From Bacteroidales bacterium (GTDB lineage Bacteria > Bacteroidota > Bacteroidia > Bacteroidales > UBA932), in the NCBI GenBank assembly GCA_017469845.1, contig JAFUFP010000056.1:51692-115691 (forward strand): 64,000 nucleotides of DNA, in the 5' to 3' direction. The stretch's first letter is position 1; each line of letters begins with the position of its first letter. Shown here piece by piece: positions 15,357 to 23,366 of the stretch. The translations under genes were made by a program, and so were the position numbers. Below the pieces are notes generated by a model. It did no database searches. It worked only from the letters and a program-made list of their open reading frames with translations, and had not been told where the DNA came from.

Positions 15357-18300
15357 CTAAAGTTTGACGAGGTCACGCAGTTCTTCCATCGTAAGGGCAT
15401 GGCTGACATTGGTTCCTTCCAATATCGCATCGGCCATATCCCTTTTGAATTTGTGGAGTCTTACGATCTTCTCTTCGATTGTGTGTTGGGAAATCAGGTG
15501 ATAAACCGTAACGTTCTGCTTCTGTCCGATCCTGTATGCCCTGTCGGTAGCCTGCTGTTCGATGGCGGGATTCCACCAGGGGTCAAGATGAATAACGTAG
15601 TTGGCGCCGGTAAGGTTGAGCCCAAGTCCTCCGGCCTTCAGGCTTATGAGGAAGAGTTTCTTCTTTCCAGCCTGGAAGTCCTGTACCATCTCCTCCCTTT
15701 TCTTGATTGTCGTGGAACCTTCAAGGAAGAAATACGGTATCGCTGCTTTGTCCAGTTCTTCAGCGCAAAGATGAAGGAATGAAGTGAACTGGCTGAAGAC
15801 CAGAAGACCGTTTCCTCCTTCGAGGATCTCCGGGATGAGCTCCATGAGGGTGGAAATCTTCGACTGTGACCCCGCCCAATCCTTTTTAAGGAGAGTGGCC
15901 GAGCAGGCCGCTTCACGGAGCATGGTTATCTGGGCAAGGGCGTTGACGTTGACCTTGTCCTCGGAAGCGAGACTTTCCTGTGCCTTCTGCCGCAGAGCTT
16001 CGTAGAAGATGGTCTCTTCCGGAGAGAACTCGACCATGCGGGTGATGTCCGTCTTGTCGGGAAGTTCATCGACAACTTCGGCTTTGGTCCTTCTGAGGAT
16101 GAAGGGTTGGATGATTCTCTTGAGTTGGGAACTTCTTTCCTTGTCTCCTCCTTCAATGGGGGCGGTGAACTTGCTGTGGAACTGTTCGAATGAACCCAGA
16201 AGCCCGGGGTTGAGGAACTGGAAGAGGTTCCACAGTTCGCCAAGATAGTTCTGAACCGGTGTTCCGGTGAGGATTATCCTCGAGGAAGAACTCAGCTGCA
16301 TCGCGGCGGCGCTCATCTTTGTGTCCCTGTTCTTGATCGTGTGGGCCTCATCAAGACAGACCACATTCCAGTTCTTTGAGCAGATGGCGTCGCTCTCGGA
16401 GACGAGGAGCCCGTATGTGCTGAGGACTAAGTCGCCCTCCTTTGCCGCATCAATGGCTTTTTTGCGGTCCGGTTCGCTGTTGAGGACAGTGACGTTGAGA
16501 GACGGCGCGAAGCGGCCGATTTCCCTGTTCCAGTTCAGGACTACGGAAGCCGGAGCGACCACAAGGGAAGGACCCTTGTCCTTTTTCATGAGCATGAAGG
16601 CGATGGCCTGGACGGTTTTTCCCAGTCCCATGTCATCCGCAAGGCAAGCTCCTCCTCCCCAGGAATCGAGCCTCGCCATCCACTGGAATCCTTCCAACTG
16701 ATAGTCCCTGAGAGTTGCGTTCAAGCCTTCAGGAACATCGAAGGTGAGTTTGGAGGAAGCCTCGATCTTTTTCACAAGTTCATTGAAAGTCTTGTCGACT
16801 TTGATGTCAAGACCGGAACTCTTGAGGATTTCAGCTACCTGGCCGACCTTGAAGACGGAGATGCTGGATTTTCCCCTAGATGAGACAGTGAGAGATTCAA
16901 GCCTCTGGAGTTGTTTCCTCAGCGAGTCCGAGATCTTCAGGTATTCGCTTTCTGAAAGCCGGATGAAGTTGTTGCCTACTTTTCCGCTGGAGAGGAGCTC
17001 CATTATTGCGGCGACCGGTATGGAATCCCCGTCGATGTCGACTTTCCCTTCCACGTCGAACCATGATTCCCTGGAACGGAGGGACATCTTGAACGAAGAT
17101 GTCTCCAATGATCCCTTTATCTTCATTGACTTCCCTTCCGGCCATTCGAAGGCGAACCGTTCGTCTTTTCCGAAGTTGTCCAGAACTTCAAGTATTTCTT
17201 CGGGGAAAAGCTCCATTTCACCTTCCTCGGTAGGGGAGAGACCCAGTTCCTCGTAGCAGAAATCCGTGAAATCTTCATACGCCTCCTTTTCGGTTTTCAG
17301 TTTTCTCGTTACCTGGTAGCGCTTGCCGTCTATCTGGTCAAATATGACTTTGGATCCTTCTCCTGGAATCGATGTCAACACACCTCCGTCAAGCGGGCGG
17401 ACGAAAACGTTCAGAAGGCAACTGTCACCCTCGGGATTCATCCTGAGGATCACGGTAGGATTGCCGTCCTTTTTCTCGAGTGAAGAACCTCCTTCGATGA
17501 GGTCGGAATGGATTTCAACGGCTTTCCCGAGAGTCGGCAGAATCTTTTTCAGTGCGCTTTCCGCCGCCAGGGGGAATTTACCTATGCCGAGAAGATAGAT
17601 AAGGAGCGAAGCCTGTTCTTTGGTGATCTTTGTTACCTTGTATGTCCTTTTGTCAGGAGATACGGAGTAGAAGCAGAGGTATCCTCTGCTTACGTGATCA
17701 TATTTGACGTTACTGCCGATTTCAAGGTAAGGTCCAGTCTTTTTTACGGAAATGAAAACCTTGTCCTCCATAATCTTCACACTCTGGGAGGTGCTTGACA
17801 GGAACACTCTGTCGCATCCTATGAGTTCGTCGATGATTTCTCCGAGTTCGATTCTCCGGTAGTAGCCTCCTTTGTTCTTGTTGATGGCCAGCATGATCTT
17901 TTTGTCAATATCATCTGCACATGCTGACTTCCCTGACGAGAAAGACTCGTATGACACCTTTTTGCCTGCTCCCCAGGAACCGTTTTTCAATTTCTTCTGT
18001 TCCCTTACTTCTACAAACGAACCGTCGATGAGATAAGCTAGCCTGGTGTCTTTCCCTTCGTCTTCATTTCCGTCATCGGAGATTTTGGCCGCCTTCGCTA
18101 TGTAGGTTTTCAGCTGGTCAAGCTGAAGTTCCCATTCTTCCTTACCTCCCATCGCTCCCAGAATCGGAGAACCGCCGAAAGTGGAGGAAAGATCTTCTCC
18201 GAGAGGTGAACCGTACCAATGAGAAAGCTCATGGCGTATGATCGCCAGGAACGGTTTGGCTTGCGGCATATCCGGGATGTCGTTGCCTATATCGGATTTG

Positions 18301-19406
18301 AGATATTTGCTGAACAGGAGGCAGTATTGGAGAGCGGCTCTTCCGTAGGCGGTCATTTGCCTTTGGAACGAGTGCAGATATTCTTTTCCCTTCTTTCCTT
18401 CAAGGGTGTTCACGAATTTTGCCGCGAAAATCGCCGGGTAATAGATATCATAATCATTTTCCGTCTTCTTGTTCAGGAATTGGCCCAGTTTCTTTTCGCT
18501 GTCAACCGATCCGCTCATCTTGTATGCGAGAATCAGAAGAAAACAGAAAGTAGGCTCGTAGAAGACATTTTTGATCCCGTTGTCAGCATTCCTCATTTTC
18601 ATTGCGGCCGAGAAATATTTCAGGGCTGTCTCCGGGTCCCTTCCGTAGAGGGACTTGATTCCGTTTACGATGAATGTGTAATAACCAGAACTGCTCTTGG
18701 CATTAAACTCCTTGCCTTCATAGATGAAGCGGTGGGCGTTTATCATGTCAAGGACGGAATTGATCACCGTTACGGAGGTATTGTTGGCGAGCGAATACTC
18801 CAGAAAATGTTTTTCGACTTCCTGGAAAGCGAAACCGTTGTCCCGGGAATCATCATTTGCGATTCCTTCCACAATGGTGCAAGTGATCTCCTCGATTGAA
18901 TTCTCAGGTGCCGCCATATATAGAGTTTGCCCTTCATTTGAGAAGAAACTGTCGATGGTGAGTTTCCTGGAGAAGTTGGGCTCTTTCCTGAAATAATCTT
19001 TCACAGTGGCAATGTCTTTCTTATGGACGGATTCGGCGATTTTCCATAAGGCCGTTTCATTGAATGCGCCATTCCATCTATAACTCATCTCCGCGAGGCA
19101 TTTGCGGACCGTTTGGCTTTCTTGACTGAAAATGCATACGGCGAGGCTGAGACGATCAGACCTTTTTACTGCGTAATGGTAAGAGTAGTATGAGTACTTT
19201 TCGTAAAGCAGGTAGCCGGCGTTCATAAGCACCTTCAGGGTTTGGTCGATTGCCCTCTCGGTTGTTTTCAGTGCTTTGGCCAGTTGATAAAAAGATGAAG
19301 CGGATCCATATTCACAGAAAGCGATGAAGTATAGTATCGCTCTTTGGACATCGGTAAGATGAGGAAGCGCTTCCGTTATGTTGTCGAATTGTTTTCTGAG
19401 TCTCAT
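15357..19406 (-). CDS. SNF2-family DEAD/DEAH-box helicase
   Basis: 1349 residues. An N-terminal winged-helix-like segment (about 15-80, TERAIDQTLKVLMNAGYL) precedes a long alpha-helical region of unknown function (to about 450) and an SNF2-associated region. The ATPase core starts near residue 900: ADDMGLGKTVQ (motif I, about 918-928), VCLDEAHTIKN (motif II DEAH, about 1018), LTGTPVQNYLGELW (motif III), and the second RecA domain with LISLKAGGLGLNLTGANYV and QATDRAYRIGQKQNVTVY (motif VI, about 1285). Such enzymes translocate on duplex DNA and displace bound proteins such as RNA polymerase. It is the middle gene of a three-gene operon. No nuclease or methylase genes lie near it, so a defence role is not evident. 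Confidence 0.93.
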   Translation of the reverse strand: MRLRKQFDNITEALPHLTDVQRAILYFIAFCEYGSASSFYQLAKALKTTERAIDQTLKVLMNAGYLLYEKYSYYSYHYAVKRSDRLSLAVCIFSQESQTVRKCLAEMSYRWNGAFNETALWKIAESVHKKDIATVKDYFRKEPNFSRKLTIDSFFSNEGQTLYMAAPENSIEEITCTIVEGIANDDSRDNGFAFQEVEKHFLEYSLANNTSVTVINSVLDMINAHRFIYEGKEFNAKSSSGYYTFIVNGIKSLYGRDPETALKYFSAAMKMRNADNGIKNVFYEPTFCFLLILAYKMSGSVDSEKKLGQFLNKKTENDYDIYYPAIFAAKFVNTLEGKKGKEYLHSFQRQMTAYGRAALQYCLLFSKYLKSDIGNDIPDMPQAKPFLAIIRHELSHWYGSPLGEDLSSTFGGSPILGAMGGKEEWELQLDQLKTYIAKAAKISDDGNEDEGKDTRLAYLIDGSFVEVREQKKLKNGSWGAGKKVSYESFSSGKSACADDIDKKIMLAINKNKGGYYRRIELGEIIDELIGCDRVFLSSTSQSVKIMEDKVFISVKKTGPYLEIGSNVKYDHVSRGYLCFYSVSPDKRTYKVTKITKEQASLLIYLLGIGKFPLAAESALKKILPTLGKAVEIHSDLIEGGSSLEKKDGNPTVILRMNPEGDSCLLNVFVRPLDGGVLTSIPGEGSKVIFDQIDGKRYQVTRKLKTEKEAYEDFTDFCYEELGLSPTEEGEMELFPEEILEVLDNFGKDERFAFEWPEGKSMKIKGSLETSSFKMSLRSRESWFDVEGKVDIDGDSIPVAAIMELLSSGKVGNNFIRLSESEYLKISDSLRKQLQRLESLTVSSRGKSSISVFKVGQVAEILKSSGLDIKVDKTFNELVKKIEASSKLTFDVPEGLNATLRDYQLEGFQWMARLDSWGGGACLADDMGLGKTVQAIAFMLMKKDKGPSLVVAPASVVLNWNREIGRFAPSLNVTVLNSEPDRKKAIDAAKEGDLVLSTYGLLVSESDAICSKNWNVVCLDEAHTIKNRDTKMSAAAMQLSSSSRIILTGTPVQNYLGELWNLFQFLNPGLLGSFEQFHSKFTAPIEGGDKERSSQLKRIIQPFILRRTKAEVVDELPDKTDITRMVEFSPEETIFYEALRQKAQESLASEDKVNVNALAQITMLREAACSATLLKKDWAGSQSKISTLMELIPEILEGGNGLLVFSQFTSFLHLCAEELDKAAIPYFFLEGSTTIKKREEMVQDFQAGKKKLFLISLKAGGLGLNLTGANYVIHLDPWWNPAIEQQATDRAYRIGQKQNVTVYHLISQHTIEEKIVRLHKFKRDMADAILEGTNVSHALTMEELRDLVKL

Positions 19407-19448
19407 CGGATGATTTTTTGGCGCGTAAAGATACGAAAACGTAAAGTC

Positions 19449-19808
19449 TTATACGAGAGTGCGGGACATTTTTTCCATAAGCGGCCGGAAATCATACCCC
19501 GTGCTGTCTTTCATCATGGAAAGTTTCTTCCCGATGCAGAAATCATACAGCAGTTTCGCGAGATGTTGTTCGCTAGTGAAGGCGCCTCCCCTCTCTTGCA
19601 GGAGGAGATATTTCCAACGGGTAGGGTTATCCGAAAGATCCTTTTCGGCATCGAAGAGATGGTACTTCAGGAACTGCACCATCCTTTCTTCCCGGTCAGG
19701 AGAGTCAACATCGTATGGATTGCTCCCTTCTCCGTGGTATAACTTGCAAAGGGACAGGATGTTCTCCTCCAATCCCTGGGGCGTGAAACAGAGTCTTGTG
19801 TATTTCAT
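19449..19808 (-). CDS. Small hypothetical protein upstream of the SNF2 helicase
   Basis: 119 residues from ATG (complement 19806-19808); six further codons exist upstream but overlap the -7 box region. Hydrophilic, no signal peptide or membrane segment. Motifs such as EENILSLCKLYHGEG, REERMVQFLKYHLFDAEKDLS and RWKYLLLQERGGAFTSEQHLAKLLYDFC suggest an all-helical fold. No family recognised. The gene ends 42 bases before the helicase start, so the two are probably co-expressed; a helicase partner or adaptor is conceivable. Confidence 0.6.
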   Translation of the reverse strand: MKYTRLCFTPQGLEENILSLCKLYHGEGSNPYDVDSPDREERMVQFLKYHLFDAEKDLSDNPTRWKYLLLQERGGAFTSEQHLAKLLYDFCIGKKLSMMKDSTGYDFRPLMEKMSRTLV

Positions 19809-19823
19809 GGTGTGAGTTTTCGG

Positions 19824-19831
19824 CAAAGATA
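19824..19831 (-). promoter_or_regulatory. -7 box of the SNF2 operon
   Basis: Minus-strand TATCTTTG, an exact TAnnTTTG box, 16 bases upstream of the ATG at 19808. The 321 bases from 19809 to 20129 hold this box and the divergent promoter at 20069-20099; a 68-codon frame on the plus strand (19796-20002) has no protein-like features. Confidence 0.6.
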
Positions 19832-20068
19832 ATGAATGCTTGTGCCATAATTAGGGGACAAGTTACAGTAGTAGTTATTTTTTTGAACAACAAACCAATT
19901 TTTTCTTGCTTTTCTGTTCCCGATTTGGCTTTTGTCCATGAAGTCCTCATCATGTTGCAAAAGGGTCTTCACTTCGGAATGTTGACCTTGAGAGCGAAAT
20001 AGAGTATTGTGAATTTCATTTCCCGAGTCTTTTCTTCCGGTGATGGTGCATCGGTCATCGTTTATTGT

Positions 20069-20099
20069 TTTGGCAAATCGTCATTTCAGTGTATCTTTA
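20069..20099 (+). promoter_or_regulatory. Promoter of the sialate O-acetylesterase gene
   Basis: TTTG at 20069-20072, a 19-base spacer and TATCTTTA at 20092-20099 (one base off consensus). Spacing is ideal; the leader to ATG 20130 is about 24 bases. Confidence 0.7.
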
Positions 20100-20129
20100 C
20101 AATGCCATCATAAATAGCAATAACCATCC

Positions 20130-21560
20130 ATGAAAAAGACAGTCATTTCACTCGTTCTTTGCATCGTTTCGTTTGTTTGCGGAGCCAAAGTGGTACCCAA
20201 CAATCTTGTCGGCAACAATATGGTTCTGCAGAGGAATTCCTCCGTCCGCCTGTGGGGAAAAGCTTCCGCAGGTAAGAAGGTTACTGTTTCCCCGTCATGG
20301 ACGGACAAGGTTTTCAGTACGATGGCCGACAGGGACGGGAATTTTCTCGTTGAGGTTGACACTCCGGATGCAAGCATGACGCCCCAATCAATCATTTTTG
20401 ATGACGGCGAAAGGCTGAAAATCGACAATATCCTCATCGGTGAAGTTTGGATTGCTGCCGGTCAGAGCAACATGGAGATGCCGGTAAGGGGATTCGACAA
20501 TTGCCCGGTTGAGGGCTATATGGATGTCGTCGCACAGGCCGGATCAGATGCCGTAATCCGGTATGCCAAGATACCTTCGGTAATGAGCATGGAACCTCTT
20601 GAGAATGCCGATACCCGTTGGATCGAAACCTCTCCCGAAACCGTCATGTGGCAGAGTGCGACCGCTTATTTCTTCGCACGGTTGGTGTCCAGTACTCTGG
20701 GTATCCCCGTCGGCATAATTGAAGCCAACAAGGGTGGAACAAGGGTGGAAAGCTGGTTGACCAAGGAGAATATTGAAAAGTACACTTCCCTCAAGACCGA
20801 TGAGAAATCCATAATGCAGGATTGGACCGAAGAATGGAGCCGTCCTTTGGTTTGGGGCAACGGTACTTTCAATCCGGTCCTCAACTATACCGTCAGGGGA
20901 ATCATTTTCTATCAGGGTTGTTCAAATGTCGGTGCTCCCGGGGATGAGTATTCACGCCTTCTGGAACTTCTTGTCCGTCAATGGAGGGGACAGATTGGCC
21001 TTGGCGATATCCCGTTCTATTTCGTGGAGATCGCACCGTATGCTTACAATACAGCCGATGGTATCGCAGGTGCACTGCTGAGGGAACAGCAACTGAAGGC
21101 GAAGAGCCTTATCCCCAACAGTGAAATCATCTGCACGAATGATTGCGCCTACCCTTATGAAGTTGACCAGATTCATCCGACCCAAAAAAGAAAGGTGGGG
21201 GAGAGGTTGGCGCAAATGGCCCTCAACCGTCTCTACGGTAAGAAGTATTTCGAGGTGGATTACCCGACATTCAAGAGTATGAGAATCGAAAACGGCCAGG
21301 TCGTCGTTACGCTTGACAACATGACTGGAGGAGTCAACCGCCTTTCCGGCATCGAGGGCTTCGAGGTGGCCGGTGAGGACAGGGTTTTCCACAAGGCGAC
21401 AGCCTCATACAAACCCTATACGTCCAATCAGGTCATTGTCAGTTGCCCCGAGGTGGAGAAACCCGTTGCGGTTAGGTACTGTTTCAGGGATTTCCTTCTC
21501 GGTAATCTCTCCAATGCCATGGGCCTTCCCGTTTTCCCGTTCATGTCAGACAACTGGTAG
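20130..21560 (+). CDS. Secreted sialate O-acetylesterase (SASA family)
   Basis: 476 residues with an N-terminal signal peptide (MKKTVISLVLCIVSFVCGA). An N-terminal beta-domain (VLQRNSSVRLWGKASAG) precedes the SGNH-type catalytic domain (PF03629): the nucleophile serine in WIAAGQSNMEMP near residue 113, GGTRVESW, YQGCSNVG and the histidine in DQIHPTQKRKVGERLA near 349. It removes O-acetyl groups from sialic acids or from acetylated plant polysaccharides; both activities occur in the family. Its stop lies 9 bases from the duplicated TPR fragment, at the boundary of an acquired island. Confidence 0.88.
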   Translation: MKKTVISLVLCIVSFVCGAKVVPNNLVGNNMVLQRNSSVRLWGKASAGKKVTVSPSWTDKVFSTMADRDGNFLVEVDTPDASMTPQSIIFDDGERLKIDNILIGEVWIAAGQSNMEMPVRGFDNCPVEGYMDVVAQAGSDAVIRYAKIPSVMSMEPLENADTRWIETSPETVMWQSATAYFFARLVSSTLGIPVGIIEANKGGTRVESWLTKENIEKYTSLKTDEKSIMQDWTEEWSRPLVWGNGTFNPVLNYTVRGIIFYQGCSNVGAPGDEYSRLLELLVRQWRGQIGLGDIPFYFVEIAPYAYNTADGIAGALLREQQLKAKSLIPNSEIICTNDCAYPYEVDQIHPTQKRKVGERLAQMALNRLYGKKYFEVDYPTFKSMRIENGQVVVTLDNMTGGVNRLSGIEGFEVAGEDRVFHKATASYKPYTSNQVIVSCPEVEKPVAVRYCFRDFLLGNLSNAMGLPVFPFMSDNW

Positions 21561-21561
21561 T

Positions 21562-21690
21562 AATTCCCTTTATTCCGTTTCTTCCATGAAGAGTTGGCCT
21601 TTGACGTATTCAAGGCCCTTCTTGGCGAAGTTGTAGTTCTCAGTTCCTTCCTTAGCGAACCCTAGATACTTTTCGTAGTACTCTTCTGCC
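21562..21690. repeat. Direct repeat copy A (3' end of TPR gene)
   Basis: This 129-base stretch matches 23239-23366 in the same orientation. The first 95 bases (through ccttccttagcg) differ at only about four positions; the remaining 35 differ mainly at synonymous codon positions plus one short divergent patch. Together the two copies bracket the AT-rich toxin/immunity island. Confidence 0.85.
21570..21689 (-). pseudogene. Truncated 3' end of a TPR protein gene
   Basis: Thirty-nine sense codons encode AEEYYEKYLGFAKEGTEN... through GQLFMEETE and a TAA stop. This equals the C-terminus of the complete TPR protein encoded at 23247-24521 except for two residues (GF in place of KY). A TAG immediately precedes the first codon and there is no start, so it is a remnant. 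It comes from a related but not identical allele, judged by the synonymous differences. Confidence 0.85.
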
Positions 21691-21773
21691 TACTCAACAA
21701 TTCCCATCACTTGGGATAACAAGCCCCGAACCTTACGATAAGTGAAAGGACTGGAGAGATGATTGACAGAGCT

Positions 21774-22283
21774 TCAATTATGAGATTTGCTCCATCTCGT
21801 GTAATGTTTGAAAGGAACGATACCATTGGAAAAAAATAGTACGGATTTCTTCAAGCGATGTATTGTGCGCAAGTCATTCACAACATATTCAAAGATATTA
21901 AACTTGTATTCTCGTTTATCTATGGTTGTAAAACATAACATTAGTTTTTTATACCCTTTTTCATCTGTCGCTAATCTTACCGAAACCTGCTCCAAATCTA
22001 GCCATTCAAAAGAATGTGACTTTCCATTGTGGAAATAGATTCCATTTTCATCCATTTTAAATACGACCATGTTTTTTTGAGGATTCATCAAATAAGCGAA
22101 GACGAAACACAAAAAACCGAAAATGCAGCCAAAAATTCCATAATAAAAAATAAATCGATGAGATTCAAATAATAGTGGATATGATGATGCACAGAATGCC
22201 AAACCTAACAGCGATTCTACCATACCGGCTTTTTCATCATCTTGGTACATTATGATCCAAGGCTTAATATTTTTTGTTTTCAT
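21774..22283 (-). CDS. Immunity-like membrane protein of the toxin island
   Basis: 169 residues, AT-rich codons unlike the flanks. Two hydrophobic helices at about residues 22-38 and 43-65 (FIFYYGIFGCIFGFLCFVFAY), then a soluble domain of about 100 residues with alternating strands (VVFKMDENGIYFHNGKSHSF, KLMLCFTTIDKREYKFNIF). No family recognised. Its ATG overlaps by 20 bases the end of an orphan toxin-like C-terminal fragment, the usual arrangement of polymorphic toxin and cognate immunity genes, so an immunity role is inferred from context. Confidence 0.6.
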   Translation of the reverse strand: MKTKNIKPWIIMYQDDEKAGMVESLLGLAFCASSYPLLFESHRFIFYYGIFGCIFGFLCFVFAYLMNPQKNMVVFKMDENGIYFHNGKSHSFEWLDLEQVSVRLATDEKGYKKLMLCFTTIDKREYKFNIFEYVVNDLRTIHRLKKSVLFFSNGIVPFKHYTRWSKSHN

Positions 22284-22488
22284 ACAAATTCTCCCCTATC
22301 TTATTAAAACCCCAATCAATAACTTGCTCTTGACTTCTATCCAATACGTCTGCTGTTTTTCTTACAACATACACTTCAGCAGATTTCATAGTATTGATCC
22401 TGCTTTCGGTAGTCTTTTCTATTAAAGACCTATTTCTATATCCTGTGGAACGTCCGGCATCTTTCAGTTCATCCTTTAACTTAAGCTT
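22264..22488 (-). pseudogene. Orphan C-terminal toxin-domain fragment
   Basis: Seventy-four open codons between an in-frame TAA (22489-22491) and the TAA at 22264-22266, with no start codon at the front. The peptide is lysine/arginine-rich and helical (KDELKDAGRSTGYRNRSLIE ... SQEQVIDWGFNKIGENLYE). It overlaps the start of the 169-residue membrane protein by 20 bases. I read it as the C-terminal end of a polymorphic (Rhs-type) toxin left after loss of the rest; the toxin class is not recognisable. An internal ATG exists but would give a very short protein. Confidence 0.5.
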
Positions 22489-22510
22489 TTAATCACATTG
22501 CCTACCATGG

Positions 22511-23011
22511 CTATATGATGAATAAGCATCTGTAATATAGGATATTATTAGAATCAGTTACTTTAGACTCATAATAGAAAATACGACAATCAAGCGGAAT
22601 GTCAAGTATGGTTGTGCTCACTTCTCTAAAACTACTTGAACTAGAATCCTCATAAAGCTGAAGGATATAATCCCGATTTTTAAATATACTGATTTTAGGA
22701 GGAGTAGAAACTTTTTTAAATAGTTGATCCGTTATCTTTTTGGGGATAAGATGAGGTGTTTTAATCTCATCTAATGTCAGCCCTAATTCAACGATGTAAT
22801 CTAAGCCCCTACTTTTTACGATATCCTTTGCAAGGGTCCACAATGATAGGCCAAACAGTAGCCACCCTTTTTTACTTATGGAGTCATCGACAAAATAGTC
22901 AATGTCTTCAGAATAAAATAAGTCCTCACTACTTATTGCTAAATCTATCCACTCAATAAATCTATTCAGGTACTTCCCATCCATATTTTTCCAAATATTT
23001 CCTTTCTTCAT
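22511..23011 (-). CDS. Immunity-like soluble protein of the toxin island
   Basis: 166 residues, strongly AT-rich, no signal peptide. Features include SSEDLFYSEDIDYFVDDSISKKGWLLFGLSLWTLAKDIVKSRGLDY, an acidic-aromatic helical part, and a strand-rich end (DYILQLYEDSSSSSF, CRIFYYESK). No family recognised. Its ATG lies 3 bases after the stop of the truncated Rhs-type fragment, which is where an immunity gene would stand. Function inferred from context only. Confidence 0.6.
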   Translation of the reverse strand: MKKGNIWKNMDGKYLNRFIEWIDLAISSEDLFYSEDIDYFVDDSISKKGWLLFGLSLWTLAKDIVKSRGLDYIVELGLTLDEIKTPHLIPKKITDQLFKKVSTPPKISIFKNRDYILQLYEDSSSSSFREVSTTILDIPLDCRIFYYESKVTDSNNILYYRCLFII

Positions 23012-23014
23012 TTG

Positions 23015-23238
23015 TTATTCTGTGTCCTTTCCCTTTGCCTTTGCCTTTATGCCGTTGCTGCAATAGTCGAGGTTGATGGGGATCGTGAGCCTGCGCCCCT
23101 TCATCTCGTATATCGGCACGCTGTATTCCGCCGCCCCCGTGCAGTGGGTGAAGGGCACGTCCGCGTACTTGACCCGCGATGCCGCCTCGGGTGAGGGTGG
23201 GAGGATGTCCTCCAGCTGCGTGGCGCCGCGTTTGTAGG
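23015..23238 (-). pseudogene. N-terminal fragment of an Rhs-type toxin protein
   Basis: About 74 codons, GC-rich (around 60%), encode QLEDILPPSPEAASRVKYAD, then THCTGAAEYSVPIYEMKGRRL and TIPINLDYCSNGIKA, and end with KGKDTE and TAA. This closely resembles the start of Bacteroidetes RHS/YD-repeat proteins, where PSPEAASL-KY-D-PV-YYTG-P-ISIPIYE and ISLSY-A-GIKVDEEA lead into a giant repeat region. Here the chain is cut right after GIK, so nearly the whole repeat barrel is deleted and only a short tail remains. It starts about 10 bases after the TPR gene stop and has no convincing start codon of its own. Confidence 0.7.
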
Positions 23239-23366
23239 AATTCCCCTCATTCCGTTTCTTCCATGAAGAGTTGGCCTTTGACATATTCAAGGCCCTTCTT
23301 GGCGAAGTTGTAGTTCTCAGTTCCTTCCTTGGCGTACTTGAGGTATTTCTCGTAGTATTCCTCCGC
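23239..23366. repeat. Direct repeat copy B (3' end of complete TPR gene)
   Basis: Partner of 21562-21690; contains the last 39 codons and stop of the intact TPR gene. The two copies are 1.55 kb apart and in direct orientation. Confidence 0.85.

Noticed and set aside
19796..20002. 68-codon frame on the plus strand
   Set aside because: It overlaps the SNF2 operon promoter and start, and its translation has no protein-like features or start context.
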